Shown here: positions 22,196-29,654 of the stretch, piece after piece
How the letters are laid out: every line of letters begins with the position of its first letter
Position numbering within the stretch: the stretch's first letter is position 1
NCBI GenBank assembly: GCA_035535315.1
Contig: DATLQD010000100.1
Span: forward strand, 1-36,768
Source: DASQGA01 sp035535315
GTDB lineage: Bacteria; Actinomycetota; Thermoleophilia; Gaiellales; Gaiellaceae
Direction of reading: 5' to 3'
DNA: 36,768 nucleotides
The notes under the pieces: model-generated
What the model saw: the letters and a program-made list of their open reading frames with translations, nothing else
Told to the model about the DNA's origin: nothing
The model's database searches: none
Made by a program: the position numbers and the translations under genes

Positions 22196-23148
22196 GCTCG
22201 GTCCGCCCAGACCACGCCGCCGTTGCCCTCCTCGAGCCGCCCGATGACGGGAAATCCCGCATCGCCCGCATCGCCCGGCGGAACGACGGCGCAGAAGCCG
22301 ACTCCCAGGTTGAAGACACGACGCTGCTCGTCCTCGTCAATCCCCAGGTCGTCAAGCCAAGCGTAGACCGGGTGCCGCTCCCAGCTAGCCGGATCGATCC
22401 GGGCCTGAAGGCCGGCGGGGAGCACGCGCGCCAGGTTCCCGGGGATCCCACCGCCGGTGATGTGGGCGAGCCCGCGGACGTCGGTGGATGCACGCAGCCT
22501 GCGGATGTCGTCCAGGTAGAGGAGTGTCGGGGCAAGCACGAGGTCGGGGTCGAACGCACCCTCTCCGAGCACCTTTCGGACGAGTGTGAACCCGTTGGCG
22601 TGCAGGCCGGCTGACGGCAGCCCGACGACGACATCCCCAGCCTCGCAGCGGGAGCCGTCGATGAGGTCGTCGTGCTGCACGAGCCCGACGCAAGTGCCCG
22701 CGAAGTCGAGCTCGCCCTCCCGGTAGATGCCGGGAAGCTCCGCCGTTTCGCCTCCGAGGATCGCGCACCGGGCTTCCCGACAGACGGAGGCGGCGCCCTC
22801 GACGAGCTCTGCGACCTCGTCGAGATCGAGCCTCCCGGCGGCCACATAGTCAAGGAAGAAGAGCGGCTCGGCGCCCGTCGTGACGACGTCGTTCACACAG
22901 TGGGCCGCGAGGTCCCTCCCCGCTTCACGCAGTCGACCCGCTCGTCGAGCGAGGATCAGCTTCGTGCCGACCGAGTCGGTCGTGGCGGCGAGCAGGCGCA
23001 TGTCGTCGAGCCGGAAGAGCCCGGCGAAGCCGCCAAGGCCCCCCACGACCCGATCCCCGAGGGTGGAGTCGACCGCGGCGCGGATGCGCTCCACGACGTC
23101 GTGTGCCTTCGCAAGCGACACGCCCGCCTGCTCGTAGCTTGCGGTCAC
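22192..23148 (-). CDS. purM: Phosphoribosylformylglycinamidine cyclo-ligase (AIR synthetase)
   Basis: 318 residues from GTG 23148 (TASYEQAGVSLAKA...), matching the start of other PurM proteins. A longer in-frame reading upstream only runs antisense through the VOC gene and is not used. Motifs: GGLGGFAGLF (36-45), TDSVGTKL (57-64), CVNDVVTTGAEPLFFLDY (84-101), GGETAELPG and AGTCVGLV, GLHANGFTLVRK, HITGGGIPGNLARVLP and FNLGVGF. It closes the imidazole ring using ATP (FGAM to AIR). The start codon lies in a GTGA overlap with the stop of the upstream VOC gene, and the stop overlaps the purN start. Confidence 0.96.
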   Translation of the reverse strand: MTASYEQAGVSLAKAHDVVERIRAAVDSTLGDRVVGGLGGFAGLFRLDDMRLLAATTDSVGTKLILARRAGRLREAGRDLAAHCVNDVVTTGAEPLFFLDYVAAGRLDLDEVAELVEGAASVCREARCAILGGETAELPGIYREGELDFAGTCVGLVQHDDLIDGSRCEAGDVVVGLPSAGLHANGFTLVRKVLGEGAFDPDLVLAPTLLYLDDIRRLRASTDVRGLAHITGGGIPGNLARVLPAGLQARIDPASWERHPVYAWLDDLGIDEDEQRRVFNLGVGFCAVVPPGDAGDAGFPVIGRLEEGNGGVVWADRA

Positions 23149-23756
23149 GTGAGCACCTCGGCGGCGAGCTCGGGGCGACCCTCCGGGCCGCCTGGCAGGA
23201 ACCGAACGATCGTGTCTCCGATCGCGATGTCGGAGCCAAATGGTTCGAGCTCGAGGATTTCGGCGATGGCGCGTGCCTTGTCGTGCGGATCTTCGGCCAG
23301 CAGATGGAGCTCGCTGAGCCGCAGGTCCTCGGCCTGCTCGAGTGCCGCCTCGATCCAGTCGCGCGGGGGGTGAACCTCGAGCCGGTAGCCGGCCTCGGTG
23401 GCGATGAACGTCCGTTTGCCAGGGTGGTCCTGAATCGTCAGCTCGAGCTCGACAGCCCGCTCGAGCGCGGAGGCGTACCCGTCCTCGTCGAGCGCGATGC
23501 CGAGATGGTCGACCCGCGGCCGGTCCCAGTGGCCCGGCTGGATCACAACGTTGACCGCGCCCCGGCCGAGCTCGATCAGCCGGAGGCGGAAACCTTTCGA
23601 GTCGAGCTCGTCCCAGGAAACACCTGACTCGAACCAGTGCGAGTTCTCGCCAACCCAGCCGTAGCGGCCGATGAGTGAGAAGCCGAGCTTGCCGATGTAG
23701 CGCGCCTCGACCAGCCGGACCTTGCTCGTGACCAGGTGGTAGTGGAAAAGCTGCAC
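23145..23756 (-). CDS. VOC-fold (glyoxalase/dioxygenase-like) protein upstream of purM
   Basis: 203 residues from GTG 23756 (QLFHYHLVTSKVRLVEARYIGKLGF). Two vicinal-oxygen-chelate halves can be seen: the first with FHYHLVTSKV, YGWVGENSHWFESG and VDHLGIAL, the second with LRLSELHLLAEDPHDKARAIAEIL and GDTIVRFL. Candidate metal ligands are His residues in FHYH and VDHLG, but a full set is not certain, and the reaction is unknown. Its GTGA overlap with purM makes it the first gene of the purine string. The reading upstream of 23756 overlaps the divergent membrane-protein gene and lacks VOC features. TACGAT lies 11 nt before the GTG as a possible -10. Confidence 0.75.
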   Translation of the reverse strand: MQLFHYHLVTSKVRLVEARYIGKLGFSLIGRYGWVGENSHWFESGVSWDELDSKGFRLRLIELGRGAVNVVIQPGHWDRPRVDHLGIALDEDGYASALERAVELELTIQDHPGKRTFIATEAGYRLEVHPPRDWIEAALEQAEDLRLSELHLLAEDPHDKARAIAEILELEPFGSDIAIGDTIVRFLPGGPEGRPELAAEVLT

Positions 23757-23815
23757 CGGGCGAGACCATCGTAGCGCCACAAGGAGACGCGAACTACCCG
23801 GCGAACCGAGCAGCC

Positions 23816-24073
23816 ATGTCCACCACACCCCCACCCCAGCAACCCCCGCCGGGATACGACCGGCCCTACTACGGCTCCGGGATACCGCCACTTCCCGTCC
23901 TGAACGGCGAGCTTCTCGTCTTCCTGCTCGCGTGGGCCGTCGTCGGGATCATCACGCTGGCGAGCGACTCCGTCGGCCCTGACTCCTTTGTCACGGCGAC
24001 CGTCGCCCTCGCATTTGGCTACATGATCTCGCGCGGGATCGCCAAGGCCGGCAAGGTTCTCGAAGGCCGATAA
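23816..24073 (+). CDS. Small two-helix membrane protein of unknown function
   Basis: 85 residues. A Pro/Gln/Tyr-rich N-terminus (PPPQQPPPGYDRPYYG) of about 30 residues precedes two hydrophobic helices (about 32-50 and 54-75) with a short acidic loop (ASDSVGPDS). The C-terminus is basic (RGIAKAGKVLEGR), suggesting that both ends are cytosolic. No family is recognised. It is divergent from the VOC-purine string (59 bp between starts) and upstream of the PucR gene by a 264-bp gap. The ATG has no close ribosome site; AAGGAG lies about 30 nt upstream. Confidence 0.65.
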   Translation: MSTTPPPQQPPPGYDRPYYGSGIPPLPVLNGELLVFLLAWAVVGIITLASDSVGPDSFVTATVALAFGYMISRGIAKAGKVLEGR

Positions 24074-24337
24074 GAGCTAGCGGGTTAGCGTTCGGCGCGC
24101 CGACGCCGCAGAGCCCAGGGTCTCACAGGGCCGAATGGCCGGCAGGCGTGACGATGGCGATAAGGGCGGCGCCGGTCACCCGAGCTTTCACCGCGTGGAG
24201 GAAGTCATCCTGTTCGCGGAGCCTTTTCAAGGGGCCGCGCGATATGTGGACGCGTTGTCCAGAACCCGGGCTGCCCCCTGGGCCGATGGGGCTTGCTTCA
24301 GCGCAGGCCTGGGCGTAGGTTTGGCCTCGATGTCGAA
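24074..24337. promoter_or_regulatory. Regulatory gap upstream of the PucR gene
   Basis: 264 bp without a convincing gene or tRNA. A perfect 12-bp palindrome TCGGCGCGCCGA (24092-24103) follows the small membrane-protein stop and may help termination. TGGAC-N5-GTCCA (24247-24261) is a 15-bp inverted repeat 77 bp before the PucR start, a candidate operator. Short open frames here have no supporting features. Confidence 0.4.
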
Positions 24338-25804
24338 GTGCGCGACTTGCTGACCGTCCGGGACATCGCCGCGCTTCCCGGGCTGTGCCTGGGTATCGCC
24401 GCCGGAGACGAGGGCCTCGGCAACGAAGTCAGCTGGCTGCACGTATCCGAGCTGGCCGACCCGACCGAGTTTCTCGAGGGCGGCGAGCTCCTGCTAACGA
24501 CCGGGCTCGGGGTGGGCGAGCTCGAGTCGACGCAGCGCGACTGGGTACGTCGTCTGGCGAAGCATGGGCTCGCCGGCCTCGGTTTTGGTGTCGGCTTCGG
24601 CTACCCGGAAGTCCCCACCCCCATCGTTGAGGAGGCCGACCGGCTTTCGTTTCCCGTTCTGAGCGTTCCCTATGACGTGCCCTTTGTGGCGATCACGAAG
24701 GCGGCCGCCAGGAACCTCGCGAACGAGCAGCTCGTAGAGCTCCGGGAGGCTCTCGAAGTTCACGAGCGGCTGGCCGAGGCCGTGCTCGAGGGGCGCGGCA
24801 TCCCGGCGCTCCTCGCGATCGTCTGCACGCGGCTCGACTGCTCGCTCGCGCTCGTGGACGAGAACGGACGCGTCGTGGGCGAGCGTCACGCCGGCGCCAA
24901 CCTTCTCTTCGACGAGGCGCTCGAGCTGCCGGTGAACGCACATGGTGAGACCGCGACCCTGAAGGCTGTGCGAGCCGAGGGCGGCTTCGGTGAGTACGAC
25001 CGGCTCGTCCTCCACCACGGACAGACGGCGCTTGCGTTCGAGCTCTCGCGACGGCGGGCCGTCAGCGCCGCCGAGCTCCGGCTCGCCGGCGACCTGCTCG
25101 ACGACCTCGAGAGCTCGCGCCTCGACGACCGTGAGGTCGGGCGCAGGATCGCCGCCTTCGGCCTCGAGCCCGAGCGGACGTACGCGGCACTCCTGGCCGT
25201 CCCCCAAAACGGGCACGTATCCGGCGAGCAGCTGCGCAGGAACGTCGCCGAGGAGCTCGACCGCTGCTCCGTCAACTACCTTTCGACCGCACGGCCGGAG
25301 CGGGCGGCCTTCCTCGTCGGTGCTGCGAGCGAGGACGAGGTCCACGCGCTGGCCCGGAAAATCGTCGAGGCGGAAGGCCAGGCGCGCGTCGGGATCGGCC
25401 GCCCCTCTCGCGGCCGCGCGCTGGGCCGCAGCCTGCTCGAGGCGCGGGCCGCGCTCGACGCCGTCTCCTCACCCGTGGCGTCCTACCACGACCTCGGGTC
25501 GCTCGAGCTCCTCTTGTCCCTTCCGGATGCTGCCCTGGAGGCGTTCGTCGACCGCGTGCTCGGCGCCACTGCCGACAACGACTGGCTGATGAGCTCCCTG
25601 ACGGCACTGCTCGATACGGGATGCTGCTGGAGCGAAGCGGCGGAGCGGATCGGCGTCCATCGCCACACTCTTCGCTACCGCATGGACCGGCTTCGGGAGC
25701 AGACGGGCCGGCACCCCGACCACCCGGAAGAGCGAATGGAGCTCTGGCTGGCGGTCAAGTCAAATCAGGCGCTGACGGCGCGTGCGGGAGGAAACGGCGC
25801 GTGA
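24338..25804 (+). CDS. PucR-family transcriptional regulator
   Basis: About 488 residues from GTG 24338 (RDLLTVRDIAALPGL), the usual PucR opening; TTG at 24293 would add 15 residues without similarity. The PucR N-terminal domain (about 1-125) has LHVSELADPTEFLEGGELLLTTG, the middle a GGDEF-like/CdaR region (about 270-390), and the C-terminus an HTH_30 helix-turn-helix (about 425-485: LLDTGCCWSEAAERIGVHRHTLRYRMDRL, core HRHTLRYR). The family activates catabolic genes for purines, amines and sugars, with ligand sensed by the N-terminal domain. Its TGA overlaps the GTG of the next gene (GTGA), so it is probably the first gene of the catabolic operon and regulates it. Confidence 0.9.
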   Translation: MRDLLTVRDIAALPGLCLGIAAGDEGLGNEVSWLHVSELADPTEFLEGGELLLTTGLGVGELESTQRDWVRRLAKHGLAGLGFGVGFGYPEVPTPIVEEADRLSFPVLSVPYDVPFVAITKAAARNLANEQLVELREALEVHERLAEAVLEGRGIPALLAIVCTRLDCSLALVDENGRVVGERHAGANLLFDEALELPVNAHGETATLKAVRAEGGFGEYDRLVLHHGQTALAFELSRRRAVSAAELRLAGDLLDDLESSRLDDREVGRRIAAFGLEPERTYAALLAVPQNGHVSGEQLRRNVAEELDRCSVNYLSTARPERAAFLVGAASEDEVHALARKIVEAEGQARVGIGRPSRGRALGRSLLEARAALDAVSSPVASYHDLGSLELLLSLPDAALEAFVDRVLGATADNDWLMSSLTALLDTGCCWSEAAERIGVHRHTLRYRMDRLREQTGRHPDHPEERMELWLAVKSNQALTARAGGNGA

Positions 25805-26784
25805 TTGCGGTGCTCGGAGGCGCCGGCACGATCGGCCGCTACGTGGCACGGTTCCTGGAGGAGTGGGGGGCGCCCGTCGCCCGGAGAGACTTTCGCCTTT
25901 CGGACGAGGAGTTCCTCGACGCCCGCGATCCCGAATCGCTCCGCGAGAGCCTTGTTGGCGCCGACGTCTGCGTGAACTGCCTCGACTACCAACTGAATCT
26001 GGACGTGATGCGTGGTGCCCTGGCGGCAGGGGCGCACTACGTCGACCTTGGCGGGCTCTTCCACGTGACGCGGCAGCAGCTCGACCTGCACGATGAGTTC
26101 GCGGCGGCCGGCCTGACAGCCGTGCTCGGCATGGGCTCGGCGCCCGGGAAGACGAATCTCCTTGCCCGAGCGGCCGCCGGCCGGCTCGGCAAGACGCCCG
26201 AGCGGCTCGAGATCTGGGCGGCGACGCGCGACCCGGCGGCAGCCGACCATCCCTTCCCTGCTCCCTACTCGGTGAGGACGCTGCTCGACGAGCTCAGAAT
26301 GCAGCCGATGATCGTCCACGAGGGGCGTGAGCAAGCGGTCGAGCCTCTGTCTGGGAACGCGCAGCGCGTGTTTCCGCCGCCCGTCGGGCCCGCGACCGGT
26401 ATCTACACGATCCACTCGGAGATCGCGACGCTTCCGGCGGCCTTTCCGGGCCTGGCCGAGGCGAGCTTCCGTCTCTGCCTCTCGCCCGGTCTCCTGGAAA
26501 AGCTTCTAAGCCTCCCCGACGGTGAGGAGCCCGAGCCCTACACCCAGTCGGCGGAGTCGGTCGCGATCCACATTGTCGACGTCGCCACGAACGGCCAGAC
26601 GGTTACCGGGATGACCGTGACGCGTGGCGGCAGCGCCCGTTCGACATCAGAGCCCGCCGCCCGGGCGGCGCTCGAGATTCACGAGGGTCGGCTCGCGGCA
26701 CCGGGCGTTCATCCGCCCGAGGATGCCGTGAATGACCCGGAGGCCTTTCTCGCCCTACTCGACACGGAGGTTCGATGGCAGTGA
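25801..26784 (+). CDS. Saccharopine-dehydrogenase-like NAD(P)-binding protein
   Basis: 327 residues from GTG 25801 (IAVLGGAGTIGRYVARFL), whose GTGA overlaps the PucR stop; an in-frame upstream extension lies inside the PucR gene and is rejected. Rossmann motif GGAGTIG (6-12), VNCLDYQLNLDVMRGALAAGAHYVDLGG (core HYVDLGG) and GMGSAPGKTNLLA follow the saccharopine dehydrogenase / carboxynorspermidine dehydrogenase pattern. The middle domain has HSEIATLP, the tail a substrate-domain strand. Shorter than typical lysine-pathway members (about 400). The reaction is unknown; reductive or oxidative handling of an amino acid-imine adduct fits its aminotransferase neighbour. It overlaps that gene by 10 nt. 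Confidence 0.82.
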   Translation: MIAVLGGAGTIGRYVARFLEEWGAPVARRDFRLSDEEFLDARDPESLRESLVGADVCVNCLDYQLNLDVMRGALAAGAHYVDLGGLFHVTRQQLDLHDEFAAAGLTAVLGMGSAPGKTNLLARAAAGRLGKTPERLEIWAATRDPAAADHPFPAPYSVRTLLDELRMQPMIVHEGREQAVEPLSGNAQRVFPPPVGPATGIYTIHSEIATLPAAFPGLAEASFRLCLSPGLLEKLLSLPDGEEPEPYTQSAESVAIHIVDVATNGQTVTGMTVTRGGSARSTSEPAARAALEIHEGRLAAPGVHPPEDAVNDPEAFLALLDTEVRWQ

Positions 26785-28145
26785 CAAACGACCACCTGTG
26801 GCGGCACTTCACCCGTGCCGCAGACCTCGACGCGCCGATCGTGATCGAGCGCGGCGAAGGCTGCCGGATCTGGGACACCGAGGGGCGCGAGTATCTTGAT
26901 GCTCTCGCTGCTCTCTACTGCGTCAACATCGGCTACGGCCCGTGGCCGGAGATCGCCGAGGCGGCGGCCGCACAGCTCCGGAAGCTGCCGTTCTTCACGA
27001 ACTGGGTCGGCTTCGCGACGCCACCGGCACTCGAACTGGCCGAGCGGGTGAGCGACCTCGTCCCGATCGACGTCGGGCGGATCTTCTTCGTCTCGGGCGG
27101 CTCTGAGGCAGTCGAGACCGCGCTCAAGGTGGCGCGCCAGTACCACCGCCTGCGTGGCGAGCCGGGCCGCTACAAGTACGTGACGCGACGCAGCGCGTAC
27201 CACGGAACGACGATGGGGGCACTCTCGATCAACGGCAGCCCGGCCCTTCGCTCCCAGTTCGAGCCCTTGCTCCCCGGCTGCCTCCGCGCGCCGACGCCCT
27301 ACCGCTACCGGTGCCCGTACTGCGCGGACTCGTCCGCCTGCACACTCCAGTGCGCCGACGAGATCGACGGCATCATCCGGAACGAGGACGCGTCGACGGT
27401 CGCTGCCGTCGTCCTCGAGCCGGTCCAGAACTCCGGCGGCTCGATCGTCCCTCCGGAGGGGTACTTCGACCGCGTACGCGAGATCTGCGACGAGCACGGG
27501 GTCCTGCTCGTGGCGGACGAGGTGATCTGCGGGTTCGGGCGGGTCGGCGACTGGTTCGGCTGCACCCGCTATGGGATCGAGCCGGACATGATGACGCTGG
27601 CCAAAGGAATCACATCGGCCTATGCGCCCATGGGCGCCCTTGTGGCGAGCTCGAAGGTAATCGAGCCCTTCCAGTCGGAACCGACGCGCACGTTCGTCCA
27701 CGGGATCACCTTCGGCGGCCATCCGGTGACATGCGCGATCGCGCTCGCCAACCTCGAGATCATGGAGCGCGAGGACATGATCGGCCATGTGCAGCGCCAT
27801 CAGGGCGACTTTCGCGCGGCCTTCGACCGGCTTGCCGAAGAGCACCCGATGGTCGGCAACGTGCGCGGCGACGGCTTCTTCTACTCCCTGGAGCTGGTCA
27901 AGGACAAGGAGACGAAAGAGACCTTCACGCCGGCCGAGCGAGACCACCTGATCAAGACCGTGATGACCCCGCGCGCCAGGGAGCTGGGCGTCTACATGCG
28001 TTTCGACGACCGCGCCGAGACCTGCGCGCAATTCTCCCCGCCTCTCGTCGCGGGCCCGGCGGAGCTGGACGAGTTCATCGGCGTGCTCCGGCAGGTGCTT
28101 GATGAGGCCTGGGAGCGCGAGGTCATGGGCGCAGTCCGAGCCTAG
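26775..28145 (+). CDS. Class III omega-aminotransferase with a four-cysteine insertion
   Basis: 456 residues. Fold-type I PLP aminotransferase: SGGSEAVETALKVARQY (107-123), YHGTTMGALS (142-151), Asp249 (VADEVICGFGR) and PLP Lys277 (TLAKGITSAYAPMGA). The C-terminal ELVKDK and MRFDD regions are normal. Between 180 and 193 it carries Cys180, 183, 189 and 193 (C-x2-C-x5-C-x3-C), a possible metal-binding patch. The family moves the amino group of omega-amino acids, diamines or related amines to pyruvate or 2-oxoglutarate and produces a semialdehyde. An aldehyde dehydrogenase gene follows, a common catabolic pairing. GGAGG lies 4 nt before the ATG, inside the 10-nt overlap with the previous gene. 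Confidence 0.92.
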   Translation: MAVTNDHLWRHFTRAADLDAPIVIERGEGCRIWDTEGREYLDALAALYCVNIGYGPWPEIAEAAAAQLRKLPFFTNWVGFATPPALELAERVSDLVPIDVGRIFFVSGGSEAVETALKVARQYHRLRGEPGRYKYVTRRSAYHGTTMGALSINGSPALRSQFEPLLPGCLRAPTPYRYRCPYCADSSACTLQCADEIDGIIRNEDASTVAAVVLEPVQNSGGSIVPPEGYFDRVREICDEHGVLLVADEVICGFGRVGDWFGCTRYGIEPDMMTLAKGITSAYAPMGALVASSKVIEPFQSEPTRTFVHGITFGGHPVTCAIALANLEIMEREDMIGHVQRHQGDFRAAFDRLAEEHPMVGNVRGDGFFYSLELVKDKETKETFTPAERDHLIKTVMTPRARELGVYMRFDDRAETCAQFSPPLVAGPAELDEFIGVLRQVLDEAWEREVMGAVRA

Positions 28146-28156
28146 GTGCGCCACTA

Positions 28157-28176
28157 CCGATCAACCATCTAGGAGG
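28157..28176 (+). repeat. Copy of the structured-element end motif plus ribosome site before the ALDH gene
   Basis: CCGATCAACCATC (28157-28169) equals the reverse complement of 13961-13973 and differs by one base from 14111-14123. Upstream similarity continues as GCCACTA against GCCAATCA. AGGAGG (28171-28176) follows at once and is the ribosome site for the ATG at 28183. So the 37-bp gap between the aminotransferase and ALDH genes holds both items and no gene. Confidence 0.6.
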
Positions 28177-28182
28177 AAAGGC

Positions 28183-29643
28183 ATGGCCACAACGGTACGG
28201 ACGCTTCAGAACTTCATCGGTGGCAACTGGGTCGAGGCGACAGGCGACTCCGCGCGCGAGATCGTCTCACCCGTCACGGGCGAGAAACTCGCCGATGCCC
28301 CGAACGCCAGTGCGGAGGACGTCGACCGCGCGGCTCGTGCGGCCCGTGAGGCTCAGCCCGGTTGGGCGGCGCTCTCGGCCTGGGATCGGGCCAGGGTCTG
28401 CCATGCGATCGCCGACTTGATCGAGGAGCGGAAGGAAGACTTCGCGCGCGAGCTCTCCCTCGAGCAGGGAAAGCCGTTCGTAGCCGAGGCGATTCCCGAC
28501 ATCGAGGAGACGGCAGAGAACTTCCGGATCGCCGCGGAGGACGTGAAGCGGATGGAGTCCGCAGTCATCCCGTCCCAGGACGTCAACAAGCGGATCCTGA
28601 CGTTCCGTAAGCCGAACGGCGTCTACGGCTGCATCACGCCCTGGAACTTCCCGACTCTGATTCCGGTCGAGCTGATCGCCCCGGGCATCGCCGCCGGCAA
28701 CACGATCGTCATGAAGCCCTCCGAGTGGACCCCGATCGCGATGGCGAACTTCATGCAGATCATGGCGGAGGCTGGGCTTCCCGAAGGTGTCGTGAACGTT
28801 GTCTACGGCGACGGCGCCGTGGGCGAAAGTCTGATTACGAACGAGAACGTCGACTGCGTCGGCTTCGTCGGCTCACACGGGACGGCCGAGAAGATCGTTC
28901 GTGCCATCGGGCTCAAGCGCAGCCTGATCGAGGCGAGCGGCAACGGGCCTGTCGTCGTCTGCGCCGACGCCGACCTGGAGCTCGCCGCCAAAGGGGCTGT
29001 TTTCGGGGGATTCTTCTGCGCCGGGCAGGTCTGCTGCGCGACCGAACGCGTACTCGTCGACAAGCGTGTGCACGATGATTTCCTGGCAGCGGTGGTGAAG
29101 GAGGCTGAGACGTGGCACCTAGGTGACCCGTTCGATGACTCGACGCTCGTCGGGCCGATGAACAACGAGCCGACGGCACGGAAGATGGACGCCCATCTCG
29201 AGGACGCGCTCGAGAAAGGCGCCGAGATCCTCGTCGGCGGCTCGCGCGACAGCGACCGGCCGACCGGCCTCTACTACCAGCCGACCGTGATCGACAACGT
29301 GGGCGTGGATACGCTGATCAACCGCGACGAAACCTTCGGCCCCATCGTTCCCTTGATCACTGTGGACTCCGACGACGAGGCGCTCGCGGTCGCGAACGAT
29401 TCCTACCTCGGGCTCCAGGCAGCCGTCTACACGCGGTCCCTGAAGCGCGCGTTCCGGTACCTCGACAACCTCCAGGTGGGGAACGTGGTCGTGAACGACT
29501 CGACCGACTACTGGGAGGCGCACGAGCCCTTCGGCGGCGCGTCGGGGACGCGGACAGGATGGGGCCGGATCGGCGGCCGGTACACGATGCTCGACATGAC
29601 CGATCTGAAGACCGTCGTGCTCGACGTCGGCGGACTGGACTAG
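28183..29643 (+). CDS. NAD(P)+-dependent aldehyde dehydrogenase
   Basis: 486 residues, normal for the ALDH superfamily. Oxyanion Asn155 (TPWNFP), Lys178 (MKPSEWTP), glycine-rich FVGSHGTAEKI (228-238), general base Glu250 (LIEASGNGP in place of the more usual LELGG) and nucleophile Cys284 (GQVCCATERV). The C-terminus has NDSYLGLQAAVYT and PFGG. It oxidises an aldehyde to an acid; with the class III aminotransferase upstream, a semialdehyde is the likely substrate (inference). The ATG at 28183 has a strong AGGAGG site 6 nt upstream; a longer in-frame reading from 28099 overlaps the aminotransferase and is not used. The MFS gene starts 11 nt after the stop. Confidence 0.94.
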   Translation: MATTVRTLQNFIGGNWVEATGDSAREIVSPVTGEKLADAPNASAEDVDRAARAAREAQPGWAALSAWDRARVCHAIADLIEERKEDFARELSLEQGKPFVAEAIPDIEETAENFRIAAEDVKRMESAVIPSQDVNKRILTFRKPNGVYGCITPWNFPTLIPVELIAPGIAAGNTIVMKPSEWTPIAMANFMQIMAEAGLPEGVVNVVYGDGAVGESLITNENVDCVGFVGSHGTAEKIVRAIGLKRSLIEASGNGPVVVCADADLELAAKGAVFGGFFCAGQVCCATERVLVDKRVHDDFLAAVVKEAETWHLGDPFDDSTLVGPMNNEPTARKMDAHLEDALEKGAEILVGGSRDSDRPTGLYYQPTVIDNVGVDTLINRDETFGPIVPLITVDSDDEALAVANDSYLGLQAAVYTRSLKRAFRYLDNLQVGNVVVNDSTDYWEAHEPFGGASGTRTGWGRIGGRYTMLDMTDLKTVVLDVGGLD

Positions 29644-29654
29644 CCCGGCCCGGC

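Noticed and set aside
23149..23769. Roughly 200-residue N-terminal extension of PurM
   Set aside because: It overlaps the VOC gene in another frame and PurM homologues begin at the GTG 23148 position.
24074..24337. Possible tRNA or small RNA in the gap before the PucR gene
   Set aside because: No T-loop GTTCGA-type block with matching acceptor ends and no long stem; only a 12-bp palindrome and a short inverted repeat.
25621..25800. 60-residue extension of the saccharopine-dehydrogenase-like protein
   Set aside because: It lies inside the PucR helix-turn-helix coding region; the Rossmann strand begins right at GTG 25801.
26709..28154. 481-codon antisense frame over the aminotransferase gene
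   Set aside because: Same cause; the plus-strand aminotransferase has a PLP lysine, ribosome site and normal length.
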